Below, one piece after another: positions 41,040-50,517 of a stretch of 64,000 nucleotides of DNA (the stretch's first letter is position 1; each line of letters starts with the position of its first letter). The stretch covers positions 124,001 through 188,000 of the forward strand of contig NZ_CP120210.1 of the NCBI RefSeq assembly GCF_029369745.1. The letters are read 5' to 3'. Origin of the DNA: Amycolatopsis sp. QT-25. GTDB lineage: Bacteria; Actinomycetota; Actinomycetes; Mycobacteriales; Pseudonocardiaceae. A model generated the notes under the pieces. That model was not told the origin of the DNA. It did not search any database and saw nothing but the letters and a program-made list of their open reading frames with translations. Both the position numbers and the translations under genes were made by a program.

Positions 41040-44000
41040 CCGAACTTCCCGGCCGCGGCACCCTTTCCGCCAAGGAGTCCACAAGGGACCCAGCGCGACC
41101 GGGGAAGGGTCCGCTCGGCGCGCTGGCTCCGCTTTCGAGTGCGGCGCGCCGGGCGTTGATCCTCAGTGGAATCCTTTCCTTCGTCAACGCGATCTTGCTG
41201 GTGGGCCAGGCTTTCCTGCTGGCCGACGTGCTCTCCGCGGTCGTCCGCGGAACACCGGGGGACCGCACCGCCCAGCTGGCCGTACTGCTCGCGCTCGTCG
41301 CGGGCCGTGCGTCGGCCGGCTGGGCGGTGCGGATCGTTTCCGTTCGCGCGGCCGCCCGCGCGAAGGAGGAGTTGCGCGCGAAGGCGCTCGAGCACGCCTT
41401 GAAACTCGGCCCGGAGTGGATCGCGCGCCGCGGTCACGGCGAGCTGACGTCGTTGACCACCAAGGGGCTCGACGCGCTCGACGCCTACTTCACCCAGTAC
41501 CTCCCGGCGCTGGTCACCGCCGCGATCGTGCCGCTCGCCGCCGGTGCCGCGATCCTGTTCGCCGACTGGCCGTCGGCCGTGCTCGTCGTGCTCACCGTGC
41601 CGTTGGTGCCACTGTTCGCGATCCTGATCGGCAAGCACACCGCCGAGCGGGTCGCCGAAGCCGCGGACGCCGAGCAACGGCTTTCGGGGCAGCTGCTGGA
41701 ACTCGTCCGCGCGCTGCCGATCCTCAGCGCGTTCCGCCGCGCCGAAGCGCAGGCCGAGACGGTGCGGAAGATTTCCGAACGCCATCGCCGCACGACGCTC
41801 GAAACGTTGAAAGTCGCGTTCGCGTCCGCGTTCGCGCTGGAATTGATCGCGACGCTTTCGGTCGCGCTGGTCGCGGTCGTCATCGGTGTCCGGCTGGTCT
41901 CCGGCGAACTGCCGCTCGCCATCGGGCTCGGCGTGCTGATCCTCGTGCCGGAGTGTTACCAGCCGCTGCGCGCGGTCGGCGCCGCGTTCCACGCCAGCGA
42001 AGACGGCGTCGAGGCCGTGCGCCGGGTCGCGGACGTGCTCGCGGAGCCTTTGCCGCCCCACGGTTCCGAGACACCCGCCCAGCGCGAAATCGACGTCCGT
42101 GGACTGCGCGTCGCCAGGCGGGGAGGATTCGCGCCCGACGGGGAGACGTTCAGCGTCCGGCCCGGGGAGATCACCTGGTTGCGCGCGCCCAGCGGTGGCG
42201 GCAAATCGACGACGCTCGCCACGCTGCTCGGTTTCGTGCAGGCGCACGACGGCACGATCACCGTCGGCGGTACCGACCTCGCCGACGCCGATCCGGAGCG
42301 GTGGCGCGAAAGCGTCGCCTGGGTGCCGCAGTCGCCGGTGTTCGGCGGAGGCACGGTCCGCGAGGAGGTCGGCGCCGACGACCTGCTCAGCGAACTCGGC
42401 CTCTCAGGACTCGCGGAACGGCCGGTTTCGAAGCTGTCGCAGGGACAACAGCAGCGTGTCGCGGTGGCGCGTGCCCTGGTGCGGGTCCGGTCGGGCGCGT
42501 GGCTGCTCCTGCTCGACGAACCCACCGCCCATCTCGACGAGGTCAACGCCGGACTGGTCATGACCGCGGTCCGCAAGGCCGTCGACGACGGGGCCGCAGC
42601 GATCATCGCCGCCCACGAGCGCGGCGCTGCTGTCGACATGTCGATCATGACGACGGCCGAAGCCGGAATCGTCGAGGACCTCCGGCAAGTCCAGCCGCTG
42701 CCCTGGCGCGAGCTGCTGCACCCCCGGTTCTTCGGCGGCGCGCTGCTCGGTGCCGCCGCCTTGCTGGCCGGGGTCGCGCTGACCGCACTTTCGGGTTGGT
42801 TGATCGCCAAGGCTTCGCAACAGCCGCCGATCCTCACTCTGACGGTGCTGATCGTCGGCGTGCGGACGTTCGGCCTCGGCCGGGCGGGGCTGCGTTACCT
42901 CGAACGGCTGGTCACGCACGACGCCGCGTTCCGGATCGCCGGGAGCCTGCGCGTCCGGCTGTGGAAGTCGCTGGTGCGGCTCGGGCCGGCACGCGCGCTT
43001 CGGGCCGGGGAGGAACAGCGGCGGCTGGTCGGGGACACCGACACCGTGCGCGACCTGCTCCCGCGGGTGATCACGCCGTTGGTCGTGGTCGCGCTGGTGG
43101 CCATCGGTGCCGTCGCGGTCCAGACCGCCGTGCTGCCGGCAGCCGGCCTCGCGCTGGCCGTGGCCGTGCTGGTCAGCGCGGTCGCGCCGCTGCTCGCGCT
43201 GTGGACGGAACGTCGCGCGACCAGTGCGCTGGCCGCCGGACGGCGTTCGGTGTCGGCACAGGTGCTGAGCCTGTTCGAGGCCGCCGCCGAACTGATCGCC
43301 TACGGGGTCGACAAAGAGCGACGTCGTCGAATCGCCGCCACCGACGCCGCACTGACCGCCGAAGCGCGGCGGCAGGCTTTCGGTGCCGGCGCGGCCGATG
43401 CCCTGATCATCCTGGCGACGGGGGCCGCCACCGTCGTGAGCACCGGGTTCGTCGTGAGTGCCGTCGCCGCCGGTGCGCTCGACCCGGTTTTCGCGCCTGT
43501 GGTCGCCCTGGTGCCGCTCGCGCTGGCGGAGGTCTTCTCCCTTCTTCCGCCCGCGGCGCAGCACTGGGACACCCTGCGCCAGGCCCGTCTGCGCCTCGCC
43601 GCGTGCAATGAAAGCGTCCTTCATCGCAAAATTGGCAATGAAGGGACCTTTCATAGCACCGGCGGGGTGCGGATCCGGAACGCCGACCTCGGCTGGCCCG
43701 GCACCGAGCGCCCGGTCCTCACCGGAGTCGACCTCGACATCGCGCCCGGAACGCACGTCGCCGTCATCGGCCCGAGCGGTGCCGGGAAGTCGACGCTCGT
43801 CGCGGCCCTGCTCGGCTTCCTCGACCCGAGCAAGGGCGAGGTCGCCGCACCCGAGAACGTCGCCTGGGCACCGCAGGAACCGATGCTCGTCTCGACCACG
43901 GTCGCTGAGAACCTGCGCCTCGCGCGGCCGGCGGCTTCCGAGGCCGAGCTGCGGAAAGCGTTGTATCAGGCCGTTCTCGAGGACGTCGAGCTCACCACGA

Positions 44001-44287
44001 TGCTCGACAGCGCGGGCGCCGGATTGTCCGGCGGGCAGGCACAACGGGTCGCGCTGGCGCGTGCCGTCCTCGGCGCCGCGCGAGCCGATCTCGTCCTGCT
44101 CGACGAGCCCACCGCCCATCTCGACGAACCGACCGCACGCACCGTGCGTGAACGGCTCGGCGAGGCGTTCGCCGGGAAGACCGTCGTCCACGTCACGCAC
44201 AACGCCGCCGAAGCCGTCGACGCGGACGTGATCCTGGAAGTGCGGGAGGGCCGGGTCACAGCGCGGACACGGGCCGGAGCGGGCTAA
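41036..44287 (+). CDS. cydDC: fused CydDC thiol-reductant ABC exporter, with in-frame palindromic insertion
   Basis: 1083 residues: the CydD and CydC half-transporters in one chain, each with six TM helices and an ATPase. First ATPase: Walker A RAPSGGGKSTT (~384), signature LSQGQQQR. Second: GPSGAGKST (~911), signature LSGGQAQRVALARAV. Exports glutathione, cysteine or other reductants needed for cytochrome bd assembly. Residues ~857-875 (CNESVLHRKIGNEGTFHS), just before the second ATPase, are encoded by a 53-base palindromic repeat. They look foreign to the linker but keep the frame open. The fused architecture is common in actinobacteria. Confidence 0.95.
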   Translation: MTELPGRGTLSAKESTRDPARPGKGPLGALAPLSSAARRALILSGILSFVNAILLVGQAFLLADVLSAVVRGTPGDRTAQLAVLLALVAGRASAGWAVRIVSVRAAARAKEELRAKALEHALKLGPEWIARRGHGELTSLTTKGLDALDAYFTQYLPALVTAAIVPLAAGAAILFADWPSAVLVVLTVPLVPLFAILIGKHTAERVAEAADAEQRLSGQLLELVRALPILSAFRRAEAQAETVRKISERHRRTTLETLKVAFASAFALELIATLSVALVAVVIGVRLVSGELPLAIGLGVLILVPECYQPLRAVGAAFHASEDGVEAVRRVADVLAEPLPPHGSETPAQREIDVRGLRVARRGGFAPDGETFSVRPGEITWLRAPSGGGKSTTLATLLGFVQAHDGTITVGGTDLADADPERWRESVAWVPQSPVFGGGTVREEVGADDLLSELGLSGLAERPVSKLSQGQQQRVAVARALVRVRSGAWLLLLDEPTAHLDEVNAGLVMTAVRKAVDDGAAAIIAAHERGAAVDMSIMTTAEAGIVEDLRQVQPLPWRELLHPRFFGGALLGAAALLAGVALTALSGWLIAKASQQPPILTLTVLIVGVRTFGLGRAGLRYLERLVTHDAAFRIAGSLRVRLWKSLVRLGPARALRAGEEQRRLVGDTDTVRDLLPRVITPLVVVALVAIGAVAVQTAVLPAAGLALAVAVLVSAVAPLLALWTERRATSALAAGRRSVSAQVLSLFEAAAELIAYGVDKERRRRIAATDAALTAEARRQAFGAGAADALIILATGAATVVSTGFVVSAVAAGALDPVFAPVVALVPLALAEVFSLLPPAAQHWDTLRQARLRLAACNESVLHRKIGNEGTFHSTGGVRIRNADLGWPGTERPVLTGVDLDIAPGTHVAVIGPSGAGKSTLVAALLGFLDPSKGEVAAPENVAWAPQEPMLVSTTVAENLRLARPAASEAELRKALYQAVLEDVELTTMLDSAGAGLSGGQAQRVALARAVLGAARADLVLLDEPTAHLDEPTARTVRERLGEAFAGKTVVHVTHNAAEAVDADVILEVREGRVTARTRAGAG
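43605..43657. repeat. 53-base palindromic element, copy B, inside cydDC
   Basis: It begins GCAATGAAAGCGTCCTTCAT and ends GGGACCTTTCATAGC. It is an imperfect palindrome of exactly the same length as copy A at 13356 and matches it at 43 of 53 positions without gaps. It lies at the TMD-ATPase linker of the CydC half, where added residues are least harmful. Confidence 0.75.
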
Positions 44288-45447
44288 TGTCGAGAGCGCT
44301 CATGGATCCCACGCTTGCCGCGCGCGCACTGTCCGCCGCCACCGAGATCACCGGCACCGCCCTGTCCGGCGAAGACCCGGGCGACGTGCTGGAGACCGTG
44401 GTCGCCCGCGCCGTCGAACTGGCCGAGGCCGACCTCGGTCTCGTCATGGTGCGCGCGGACGACGGCCAGGTGGTCGCCGAGGCCGCGCACGGGGACACCA
44501 CCCACGGCCTTCGAGGGCTGGCCTTTTCCGCCGATTCCGCCGCGGGCCAGGTCGCCAGGGGCGGGAAACCGGTGGTCAGCGAGGACTTCACCGTCGATCC
44601 CCGCACGGCGCCGTTCGTCCCGCCGGAGCTCCGGGGATTCGGGCCGTTCGCGGCGTCGGCGTTCGGCGCGGGCGGGCGCGTCCTCGGCGCGCTCACCGTG
44701 TACCGCCGTCACGGTGGGGAACCGTTCTCCGCCAGCACGGTCGAGGTCCTGACGGCCTTCGCGGCGCAGGCGGGCGTGGTGCTCGCGCTGGCCGAGGGTG
44801 CCAACGCGCGGCACCGCGTGACGCTGTACCAAGAGCGCGAACGCATCGCGCGCGAGCTGCACGACGTCATCGTGCAGCGCCTCTACGGCGCCGGGATGCA
44901 GCTCGACCGCGTCCGCAAGAACATGCGGAAGCGGTTCGCGCAGGCCGACGGCGCGCGGCTGTCCGAGGCGATCGACCAGCTCGATCAGACCATCGAAGAG
45001 ATCCGCGGCACCGTGCGCGCTCTGCGCAGCCCGGAACCCGCGAACGAGACGGTCACCGCCACCGACCTCGCCGAATCCGCGCGGGGTGAGGTGCGCGTCG
45101 CGGGCGAGCTGCTCGGCTACCCGCCGACCCTCGAACTCTCGGGGGAACTGGCCGACATCCCCGCCGAGCAGGCGGACCACATCCGCGCCGCCCTGCGCGA
45201 AGCACTGTCCAATGTGGTCAGGCACTCCGGGGCGAGCGAAACCCGCGTGACACTGAGCCGTGACGCGGAAGGCGTCAAACTTCGCGTGCGGGACAACGGA
45301 TCCGGCGTGCCGCAAGGGGTCGCCAAGCGCGGGCTCCGCCATCTCGCCGAACGCGCGACGACGTCGGGTGGGCGCTTTTCGATCAATTCTTCGCCGAGTC
45401 TGGGGACTTTGGTCGCTTTCGACGTTCCGCTCGACCAAATCGGGTGA
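44287..45447 (+). CDS. GAF-domain sensor histidine kinase (DevS/NarL-system type)
   Basis: 386 residues. One GAF domain (~25-165) is followed by a HisKA_3 domain with phospho-His192 in [20 protein letters not shown], and an HATPase_c domain ([22 protein letters not shown]). The ATG shares its A with the cydDC stop codon (TAATG), so it is the last gene of the cyd operon. DevS has two GAF domains with heme in the first; here only one is present and the heme ligand cannot be identified. A DevR-like regulator is encoded at 49882 and a DevR-type box lies before cydA, which suggests autoregulated oxygen or redox control. Confidence 0.85.
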   Translation: MSRALMDPTLAARALSAATEITGTALSGEDPGDVLETVVARAVELAEADLGLVMVRADDGQVVAEAAHGDTTHGLRGLAFSADSAAGQVARGGKPVVSEDFTVDPRTAPFVPPELRGFGPFAASAFGAGGRVLGALTVYRRHGGEPFSASTVEVLTAFAAQAGVVLALAEGANARHRVTLYQERERIARELHDVIVQRLYGAGMQLDRVRKNMRKRFAQADGARLSEAIDQLDQTIEEIRGTVRALRSPEPANETVTATDLAESARGEVRVAGELLGYPPTLELSGELADIPAEQADHIRAALREALSNVVRHSGASETRVTLSRDAEGVKLRVRDNGSGVPQGVAKRGLRHLAERATTSGGRFSINSSPSLGTLVAFDVPLDQIG

Positions 45448-45505
45448 AATCAACGGTCTTTGCCGCTCCTCGGAGTGCCCGACCCGCCGCGCCTACATTC
45501 GAGGC

Positions 45506-46117
45506 ATGCGCACCGTTCACGTAGTCACCCATCCGGAGGCCACCCATCACGTCGATCGCCTCGTGGGCGGATGGTTCGACTCCGAGCTCACCCCCGCGGG
45601 CGAACGCGCGGCCGCCGCCGTCGCCGAATCGCTGCGGGCGAGGGTGCCGGAAGAGGTGGAGCTCTACTCCTCGGATCTGCGCCGCACCGCGCGGACGGCC
45701 GAGGTGATCGGCGAACGGCTCGGCGTGACCCCGGTCCTGGACCGGCGGCTGCGCGAGAAGTCGTACGGGGAAGCCGGTGGCAGGCCGCAGGAGTGGCTGG
45801 AGAGCCGGTTCGTCCCGCCGCCCGCCGTCGGCGATCGGCTGGGACACGACGAAGGCATCCCCGGCGCCGAGACGAAAGGCGCCATGGCAGCGAGGGTGTA
45901 CGCGGCCGTGGAGTCGATTCTGGAGAGCCGCTGCGAGCATCAGATCGTCGTCACGCACGGTGGCGCGCTCACCTTCGTGATCGCCGCTTGGATCCGGATG
46001 CCGCTCGAGTCGGCCGGGTATGTCGATTTCCGTGGTTCACCCGGCAGCGTCACGGTGCTTCGCGAAGACGACTACTTCCACAACCGGCAGGTCGTGACGC
46101 TCGCCGGTGGTTGGTAG
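45506..46117 (+). CDS. histidine phosphatase family protein
   Basis: 203 residues of phosphoglycerate-mutase-like fold. The usual N-terminal RHG motif is replaced by THPEATHH ([16 protein letters not shown]), while the second catalytic His remains in [14 protein letters not shown]. Other blocks: [20 protein letters not shown] and [13 protein letters not shown]. The changed first motif keeps a His at the nucleophile position (T-H-P), so activity is possible but atypical. Start ATG with GAGG just upstream. Confidence 0.8.
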   Translation: MRTVHVVTHPEATHHVDRLVGGWFDSELTPAGERAAAAVAESLRARVPEEVELYSSDLRRTARTAEVIGERLGVTPVLDRRLREKSYGEAGGRPQEWLESRFVPPPAVGDRLGHDEGIPGAETKGAMAARVYAAVESILESRCEHQIVVTHGGALTFVIAAWIRMPLESAGYVDFRGSPGSVTVLREDDYFHNRQVVTLAGGW

Positions 46118-46150
46118 CCTCGGCACCAGCCGTGACGAGGGGAACACGTC

Positions 46151-48292
46151 GTGTGGGAAGTCATTGCCGGTGAGGTCGCGAAGACCTTGGCGGCCGGCGC
46201 GGCCGGTGGCCTGAAGGATCTGGTCGTGAAACGGCTCGCCCGGCGCCGGGCGGCGCAAGACGTCGAGTCGCTGCTCGCGGACACCGACCGCGCCGAGACC
46301 GCGGTCCGGGAACTGCTCGAATCCGATCCCGCCTTCGCGGAGCGGCTTCAGGGGATTCTCGCGCAAGGCGCGGCCGGTGAGCGTGACGTGCCCGGAGCGC
46401 CCGCGCATTTCGTCGACAGGGACGTCGAACGGCGAAGTGCCGCGGCGTCGGGCGTCCACCTGATCACCGGACCTCGCGGGGCGGGCAAGAGCGCGCTGGT
46501 CTGCAAGCTCGCGGAAGATCTGCGTGACCGCTATCCGGACGGTCAGCTGTATGTCGATCTGGAAAAGTACCGCGACGGCGGCGTGGTCCGCCGGTCCGAG
46601 GTCGCGGCCCGGATCCTGCGCGGCCTCGGGGTCGAGGCGAATCTGGTGTCCACCGGCACGGCCGACCTGTGGGCGCAGTATCGCTCGGTGACCGCGCGGC
46701 GACGGTTCCTCCTGGCCCTCGACAACGCCGAGGTGGCTTCGGACCTGCGTGAGCTGGTGCCCCCTTCGCCGTCGAGCCTGGTGCTGGTGACCGCGATCCG
46801 CCCTGGCGACGATCTGCTGGCCGAGTACCCGAGGCCGCCGATCGAGATCGGCGGCCTCGAACGCGATTTCGCGCTCGAACTTCTCGGCAGGTTCTCCGCT
46901 CCGGCCGCGATCGAAGCCGAACGTGCCGCCGCCATCGAACTGGCGGGGCTGTGCGATCACATGCCGTTCGCCCTCGTGCTGGCGGGAATCCGGGTCGGCA
47001 AGCGGTTGCGGCGCGGGCCGGGCGCGGTCGCGTCGGTGCTGGCCGGGTTCCGGGAGACCGGGGCACTGGGCGGGGTCGACGTCATCGCGATGGCGTTCGA
47101 GCAGTCGTTCGCCGAACTGTCGCCCGACGCGGCCGAACTCTGCCGGCTGCTGGCGTCCCATCCCGGCCCCGACTTCACGACGGCCTCGGCGACGGCCGTG
47201 TTCGGGAAACCGGCGGGCGACGCGCTGGACGAACTCGCGGACGCGGGATTCCTCGCTCCCACGGGAACACCCCGGCAGCAACTGTTCCACTTGATCCGTG
47301 AGGGGGCGCTGCGCCGCGGCACGAAGGACGTCGCGGTCACCAGGGCCCTGGAGTTCTACCGCGACCAGGCCGTCGCCGCCGATCACCACACCAGTCCGGA
47401 CCGCTTGCGCTGCTACGCGCCGATTTCGGTGCCCGCCCCGGATTTCGAGGGCAAGCATCCGCTCGACTGGGTCGACGACGCCCGGGAGACCTACGGAGCG
47501 CTGGCGTATCAGGCGTTCGAGCGGAAACGGGATGTCGAGCTCGGGCAGATCTGCGGCGCGCTCGAAGTGCTCATGCTCAACCGCGGGCATCACCGGCTCT
47601 TCGCCCACATCAACCACTGGGGCCTGCTCGCGGCGAAACGGCTCGGCGAGCCGGCTCTCACCACGAGAATCCTCAGCCAGCAGGGCCGTACTTTCTTCCT
47701 GCTGCACGACTTCGACCGCGCCCAGCCACTGCTGGAGGAAGCTCTCGAAACGGTCCGGACGCTGGACGACCCGGCACTGGAATCGTCCGTGCAGGAGTTC
47801 TGCGGCCGGTTCCACGAAGAGAAGGGCCTCCTGCCCGCCGCCGCGGAATTCCTTCGGCGAGCCGTGACGCTGGACCGGGCGATGGCCGACGCGGGACGCC
47901 GGTCGCTCGGTATCCACAGCCGCATGCTGGCGAACGTGCTGTTGAAAGCCGGGGCGTACGAGCAGGTCTGCCCGTTGCTCGACGAAGCCGCGCGGCAGTT
48001 CCCCCGGACGGATTCGCGGAACCTCGGCCGGGTGTCCATGGTGCGTGCCAAGTACCTGCGGGCGGTCGGCCGTCACGAAGACGCCGAACGCGAACTGCTC
48101 GAGGCATGGCGGCTGACGTCCGGTGCAACGCAGTACACGGCTGAGTTCGAGGAGGAGTTCGGCAGGCTCTGCGCCGCCCGTGGTGACCACGCACGGGCGC
48201 ATACGCATTTCCAACGCGCTTGGCAGACGTACTTCGACGCGGGGCATCCACGCGAGGCGGAGTTCCGCGCGGTACTGGCTAACGCCGGGTGA
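46151..48292 (+). CDS. STAND-type ATPase with C-terminal helical repeats
   Basis: 713 residues from GTG. An N-terminal helical module (~1-75, MWEVIAGEVAKTLAAGAAGG) is followed by the NTPase domain with Walker A GPRGAGKS (107-114) and Walker B RRFLLALDNAE, then winged-helix sensor regions (LCDHMPFALVLAGIRVGKRL). Residues ~440-713 form TPR-like pairs (QGRTFFLLHDFDRAQPLLEE, LGRVSMVRAKYLRAVGRHED). This is the plan of NB-ARC/AfsR-like switches and of some anti-phage Avs proteins. No DNA-binding or nuclease effector is present, so the short N-terminal module is the only candidate output. It overlaps the opposite gene by 14 bases. Confidence 0.8.
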   Translation: MWEVIAGEVAKTLAAGAAGGLKDLVVKRLARRRAAQDVESLLADTDRAETAVRELLESDPAFAERLQGILAQGAAGERDVPGAPAHFVDRDVERRSAAASGVHLITGPRGAGKSALVCKLAEDLRDRYPDGQLYVDLEKYRDGGVVRRSEVAARILRGLGVEANLVSTGTADLWAQYRSVTARRRFLLALDNAEVASDLRELVPPSPSSLVLVTAIRPGDDLLAEYPRPPIEIGGLERDFALELLGRFSAPAAIEAERAAAIELAGLCDHMPFALVLAGIRVGKRLRRGPGAVASVLAGFRETGALGGVDVIAMAFEQSFAELSPDAAELCRLLASHPGPDFTTASATAVFGKPAGDALDELADAGFLAPTGTPRQQLFHLIREGALRRGTKDVAVTRALEFYRDQAVAADHHTSPDRLRCYAPISVPAPDFEGKHPLDWVDDARETYGALAYQAFERKRDVELGQICGALEVLMLNRGHHRLFAHINHWGLLAAKRLGEPALTTRILSQQGRTFFLLHDFDRAQPLLEEALETVRTLDDPALESSVQEFCGRFHEEKGLLPAAAEFLRRAVTLDRAMADAGRRSLGIHSRMLANVLLKAGAYEQVCPLLDEAARQFPRTDSRNLGRVSMVRAKYLRAVGRHEDAERELLEAWRLTSGATQYTAEFEEEFGRLCAARGDHARAHTHFQRAWQTYFDAGHPREAEFRAVLANAG

Positions 48293-49811
48293 CGTCGACC
48301 GGCTGTCCGTCGATCTCGAAAGTTTCCGCGCGGTCGGTGAGCACGGCGAGCTTCGTGTAGAGATGGCTCGCCAGCAGGGTCGGATCGATTTCCGCGGCCA
48401 GCCGGAAATCGCCGTCGCCCCGGACGCGGGCGAGACAGCCGCCGGACGTCGGAGCGGCGGCCAGGCGGGTGAGCGGCCAGCGCGCGAGAAGCTCGTCGAA
48501 GCGGGCTGGGTGCTCCACGAACACGATGTCCGCGCCGTCCAGTTCGCGAAGGGTCGCTTGATCCGCGTGCGCGAGAACGTGCCGGTGGCTCAGACCTTCC
48601 GGTCGTGTCGACGCGGGGAAGCGGACGAGTTTCCCGGTTTCGTCGATCCCGGCGACGAGGGCGGCCACGGGACGGCTCACCGGCGCCGGATCCGGCACCG
48701 GCGGAAACTCGGGCGGAGGCTCGGGCCTCTTCAGCTCCAGGAGGTCGTAGAGCACGTCGCCCAGCCGAGGACCACTGGCGGCGTCCTCGACGGCCTGGTC
48801 GACGATCGGCCGGTAGCGGCCCGGCACGTGGCCCTCGATGGCCGCGTCGATCTGGCCGCGCAGCGCGGTATCCGTCAGTTCGGCCGCGGTCCGGGTCAGG
48901 AGGGCCAGTGGTGAGTCGTCCACCGTGGTGGTGGCGCCGGACGCGGTGAGGAGCACCGGTTTGTCGGCCGCGGCGGCGTACAGCGCGGCGGACCCCTGGT
49001 CGGAGAGCACGCAATCCGCGGCCAGCAGGGCCGCCTGCCAGCCGTGCTCCGGGGGAACGAGCGTGACCCCGCCGCTGAGCTCCGGATGCAGCCACGACTC
49101 CAGCTGCCACGGACTGTGTGCCGCCCACACGCCGGGATGCAGGGTGAGGACGATCTGGTAGTCGTCCAACGGCAATTCGCCGAGCAGGGCGCGAAGCAGC
49201 CGCGGATGCCGCGCGTACAGCGAATTCGTGCCCCAGGTCGACGCGATCGCGACGAGCTTCCGGCTCCCGGTGCCGAGTGCGGCCCGGTACGCCGCCACGC
49301 GGTGCGTGCTCGCCATCATCCGGTCGTGACAGGGGTCGCCGACGACGACCGCCCTGTCCAGCGCCTCGGGGCAAGCCGACTTCAGCTGCTCCCGTTGCAC
49401 CGAATGCGAAAGCGCGATGGCCGCCGGGACCACCCGGTCGTGGAGCATGAGCCGATCCGGGTCCATCCCCGACGTGACCCGTCCTCCGGGGTAGTACTTC
49501 TGATAACCGATGCCGTGCGGCACCAGCAGGATCGGCCCGTTCAGTTCGTGCAGGGCGTCGTTCTCGCTCGCCGCGAGGATGAGGTCGAAGGTGTTCTTCG
49601 CGGCCTGTTCCCAAGGGATGACGGCGACTCGCAGGTCACGCAGCGCCTCGCGGACACCGGCCGAGAGAATCCCCGGCCGGGCCTCGTCGAAGGTGAAGGT
49701 CGTCTGGATACGGAGGTCGGGACGCGTCAGCGTCAGGATGTCCTGGAGCCGGTTCAGCGTCGTCAACGTCCGGACGACCACGAGGAGCTGTCGTTCCGGC
49801 GTGGTGGTCAA
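48279..49811 (-). CDS. GT-B-like protein (CDP-glycerol transferase/epimerase-like fold)
   Basis: ~510 residues from the longest available start, a TTG. Blocks such as GPILLVPHGIGYQKYYPGGR, AIASTWGTNSLYARHP, IVLTLHPGVWAAHSPWQLES and DCVLSDQGSAALYAAAADKP recall GT-B enzymes of the CDP-glycerol glycerophosphotransferase/UDP-GlcNAc-epimerase type. The C-terminal ~120 residues are a separate domain. Coding-like sequence continues upstream (FWAKVPIDPEFRSWLTTT) into a G9 tract. With one more base there, translation would begin at a GTG overlapping the stop of the response regulator (TAGTG at 49884). Function unknown; tail-to-tail with the STAND gene. Confidence 0.7.
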   Translation of the reverse strand: MTTTPERQLLVVVRTLTTLNRLQDILTLTRPDLRIQTTFTFDEARPGILSAGVREALRDLRVAVIPWEQAAKNTFDLILAASENDALHELNGPILLVPHGIGYQKYYPGGRVTSGMDPDRLMLHDRVVPAAIALSHSVQREQLKSACPEALDRAVVVGDPCHDRMMASTHRVAAYRAALGTGSRKLVAIASTWGTNSLYARHPRLLRALLGELPLDDYQIVLTLHPGVWAAHSPWQLESWLHPELSGGVTLVPPEHGWQAALLAADCVLSDQGSAALYAAAADKPVLLTASGATTTVDDSPLALLTRTAAELTDTALRGQIDAAIEGHVPGRYRPIVDQAVEDAASGPRLGDVLYDLLELKRPEPPPEFPPVPDPAPVSRPVAALVAGIDETGKLVRFPASTRPEGLSHRHVLAHADQATLRELDGADIVFVEHPARFDELLARWPLTRLAAAPTSGGCLARVRGDGDFRLAAEIDPTLLASHLYTKLAVLTDRAETFEIDGQPVDVTRR

Positions 49812-49857
49812 CCAAGAGCGGAATTCCGGGTCGATCGGGACCTTCGCCCAAAACGTC

Positions 49858-49866
49858 GGGGGGGGG
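49858..49866 (+). repeat. G9 homopolymer (C9 on the coding strand) at a gene's 5' end
   Basis: Nine G in a row. On the minus strand a GTG that overlaps the upstream stop codon opens MREKGTPP and then hits this tract. Ten C instead of nine would join it in frame to the GT-B-like gene. It is either a slippage-prone contingency tract or a sequencing indel. Confidence 0.6.
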
Positions 49867-49881
49867 TGCCTTTTTCGCGCA

Positions 49882-50508
49882 CTACCTGTCCCGGCGCGCG
49901 ATCCACGCCGCGGCCTGCGTGCGGCGCTGCATGCCCAGCTTCGCGAGGACGGACGTCACATAGTTCTTCACCGTCTTCTCGGCGAGGAACAGGCGTTCCG
50001 CGATCTCGCGGTTCGACATGCCCTGCCCGATCAGGTCCAGCACCTCGCGCTCGCGTTCGGTGAGGGAACCGAGTTCGTCCTCGGGCGGATGCCGCAGTTT
50101 GTCGAGCACCCGCGCCGTCGACAGCGGGTCGAGCAGCGAACGGCCCGCCGCGACCTCGCGGACCGCGTTGACCACGTCCTGGCCGCGGACCTGTTTCAGC
50201 AGGTACCCGGCGGCACCCGCCATGATCGCGCCGACCATGGCCTCCTCGTCGTCGAACGCGGTCAGCATCAGGCACTGCGGCGGGTTCGGCTTCGAGCGCA
50301 GTTCCCGGCAGAGCGCGATGCCGTCGCCGTCACCGAGCCGTACGTCGACCACCGCGACGTCCGGCTCGACGTGCATCGCCACGGCGAGGGCCTCGTCGAC
50401 CCCGCTCGCTTCGGCGACGACCTCGATGTCGGGCTCGTCGGTGAGGAGGTCACGCAGACCGCGCCGCACCACCTCGTGGTCGTCGATGAGCAGCACCTGG
50501 ATCGGCAT
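49882..50508 (-). CDS. DevR/DosR-like NarL-family response regulator
   Basis: 208 residues. The receiver domain (MPIQVLLIDDHEVVRRGLRD) has phospho-acceptor Asp in AVVDVRLGDGDGIALCRELR, and the switch region ends LLKQVRGQDVVNAVREVAAG. C-terminal LuxR helix-turn-helix: LTEREREVLDLIGQGMSNRE, then FLAEKTVKNYVTSVLAKLGM, QRRTQAA. The FLAEKTVKNYVS-LLAKLGM-RRTQAA stretch is nearly that of mycobacterial DevR. No kinase gene is adjacent; the GAF kinase behind cydDC is the best partner candidate. It controls low-oxygen/NO responses in relatives. Confidence 0.88.
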   Translation of the reverse strand: MPIQVLLIDDHEVVRRGLRDLLTDEPDIEVVAEASGVDEALAVAMHVEPDVAVVDVRLGDGDGIALCRELRSKPNPPQCLMLTAFDDEEAMVGAIMAGAAGYLLKQVRGQDVVNAVREVAAGRSLLDPLSTARVLDKLRHPPEDELGSLTEREREVLDLIGQGMSNREIAERLFLAEKTVKNYVTSVLAKLGMQRRTQAAAWIARRDR

Positions 50509-50517
50509 ACCCCCACG

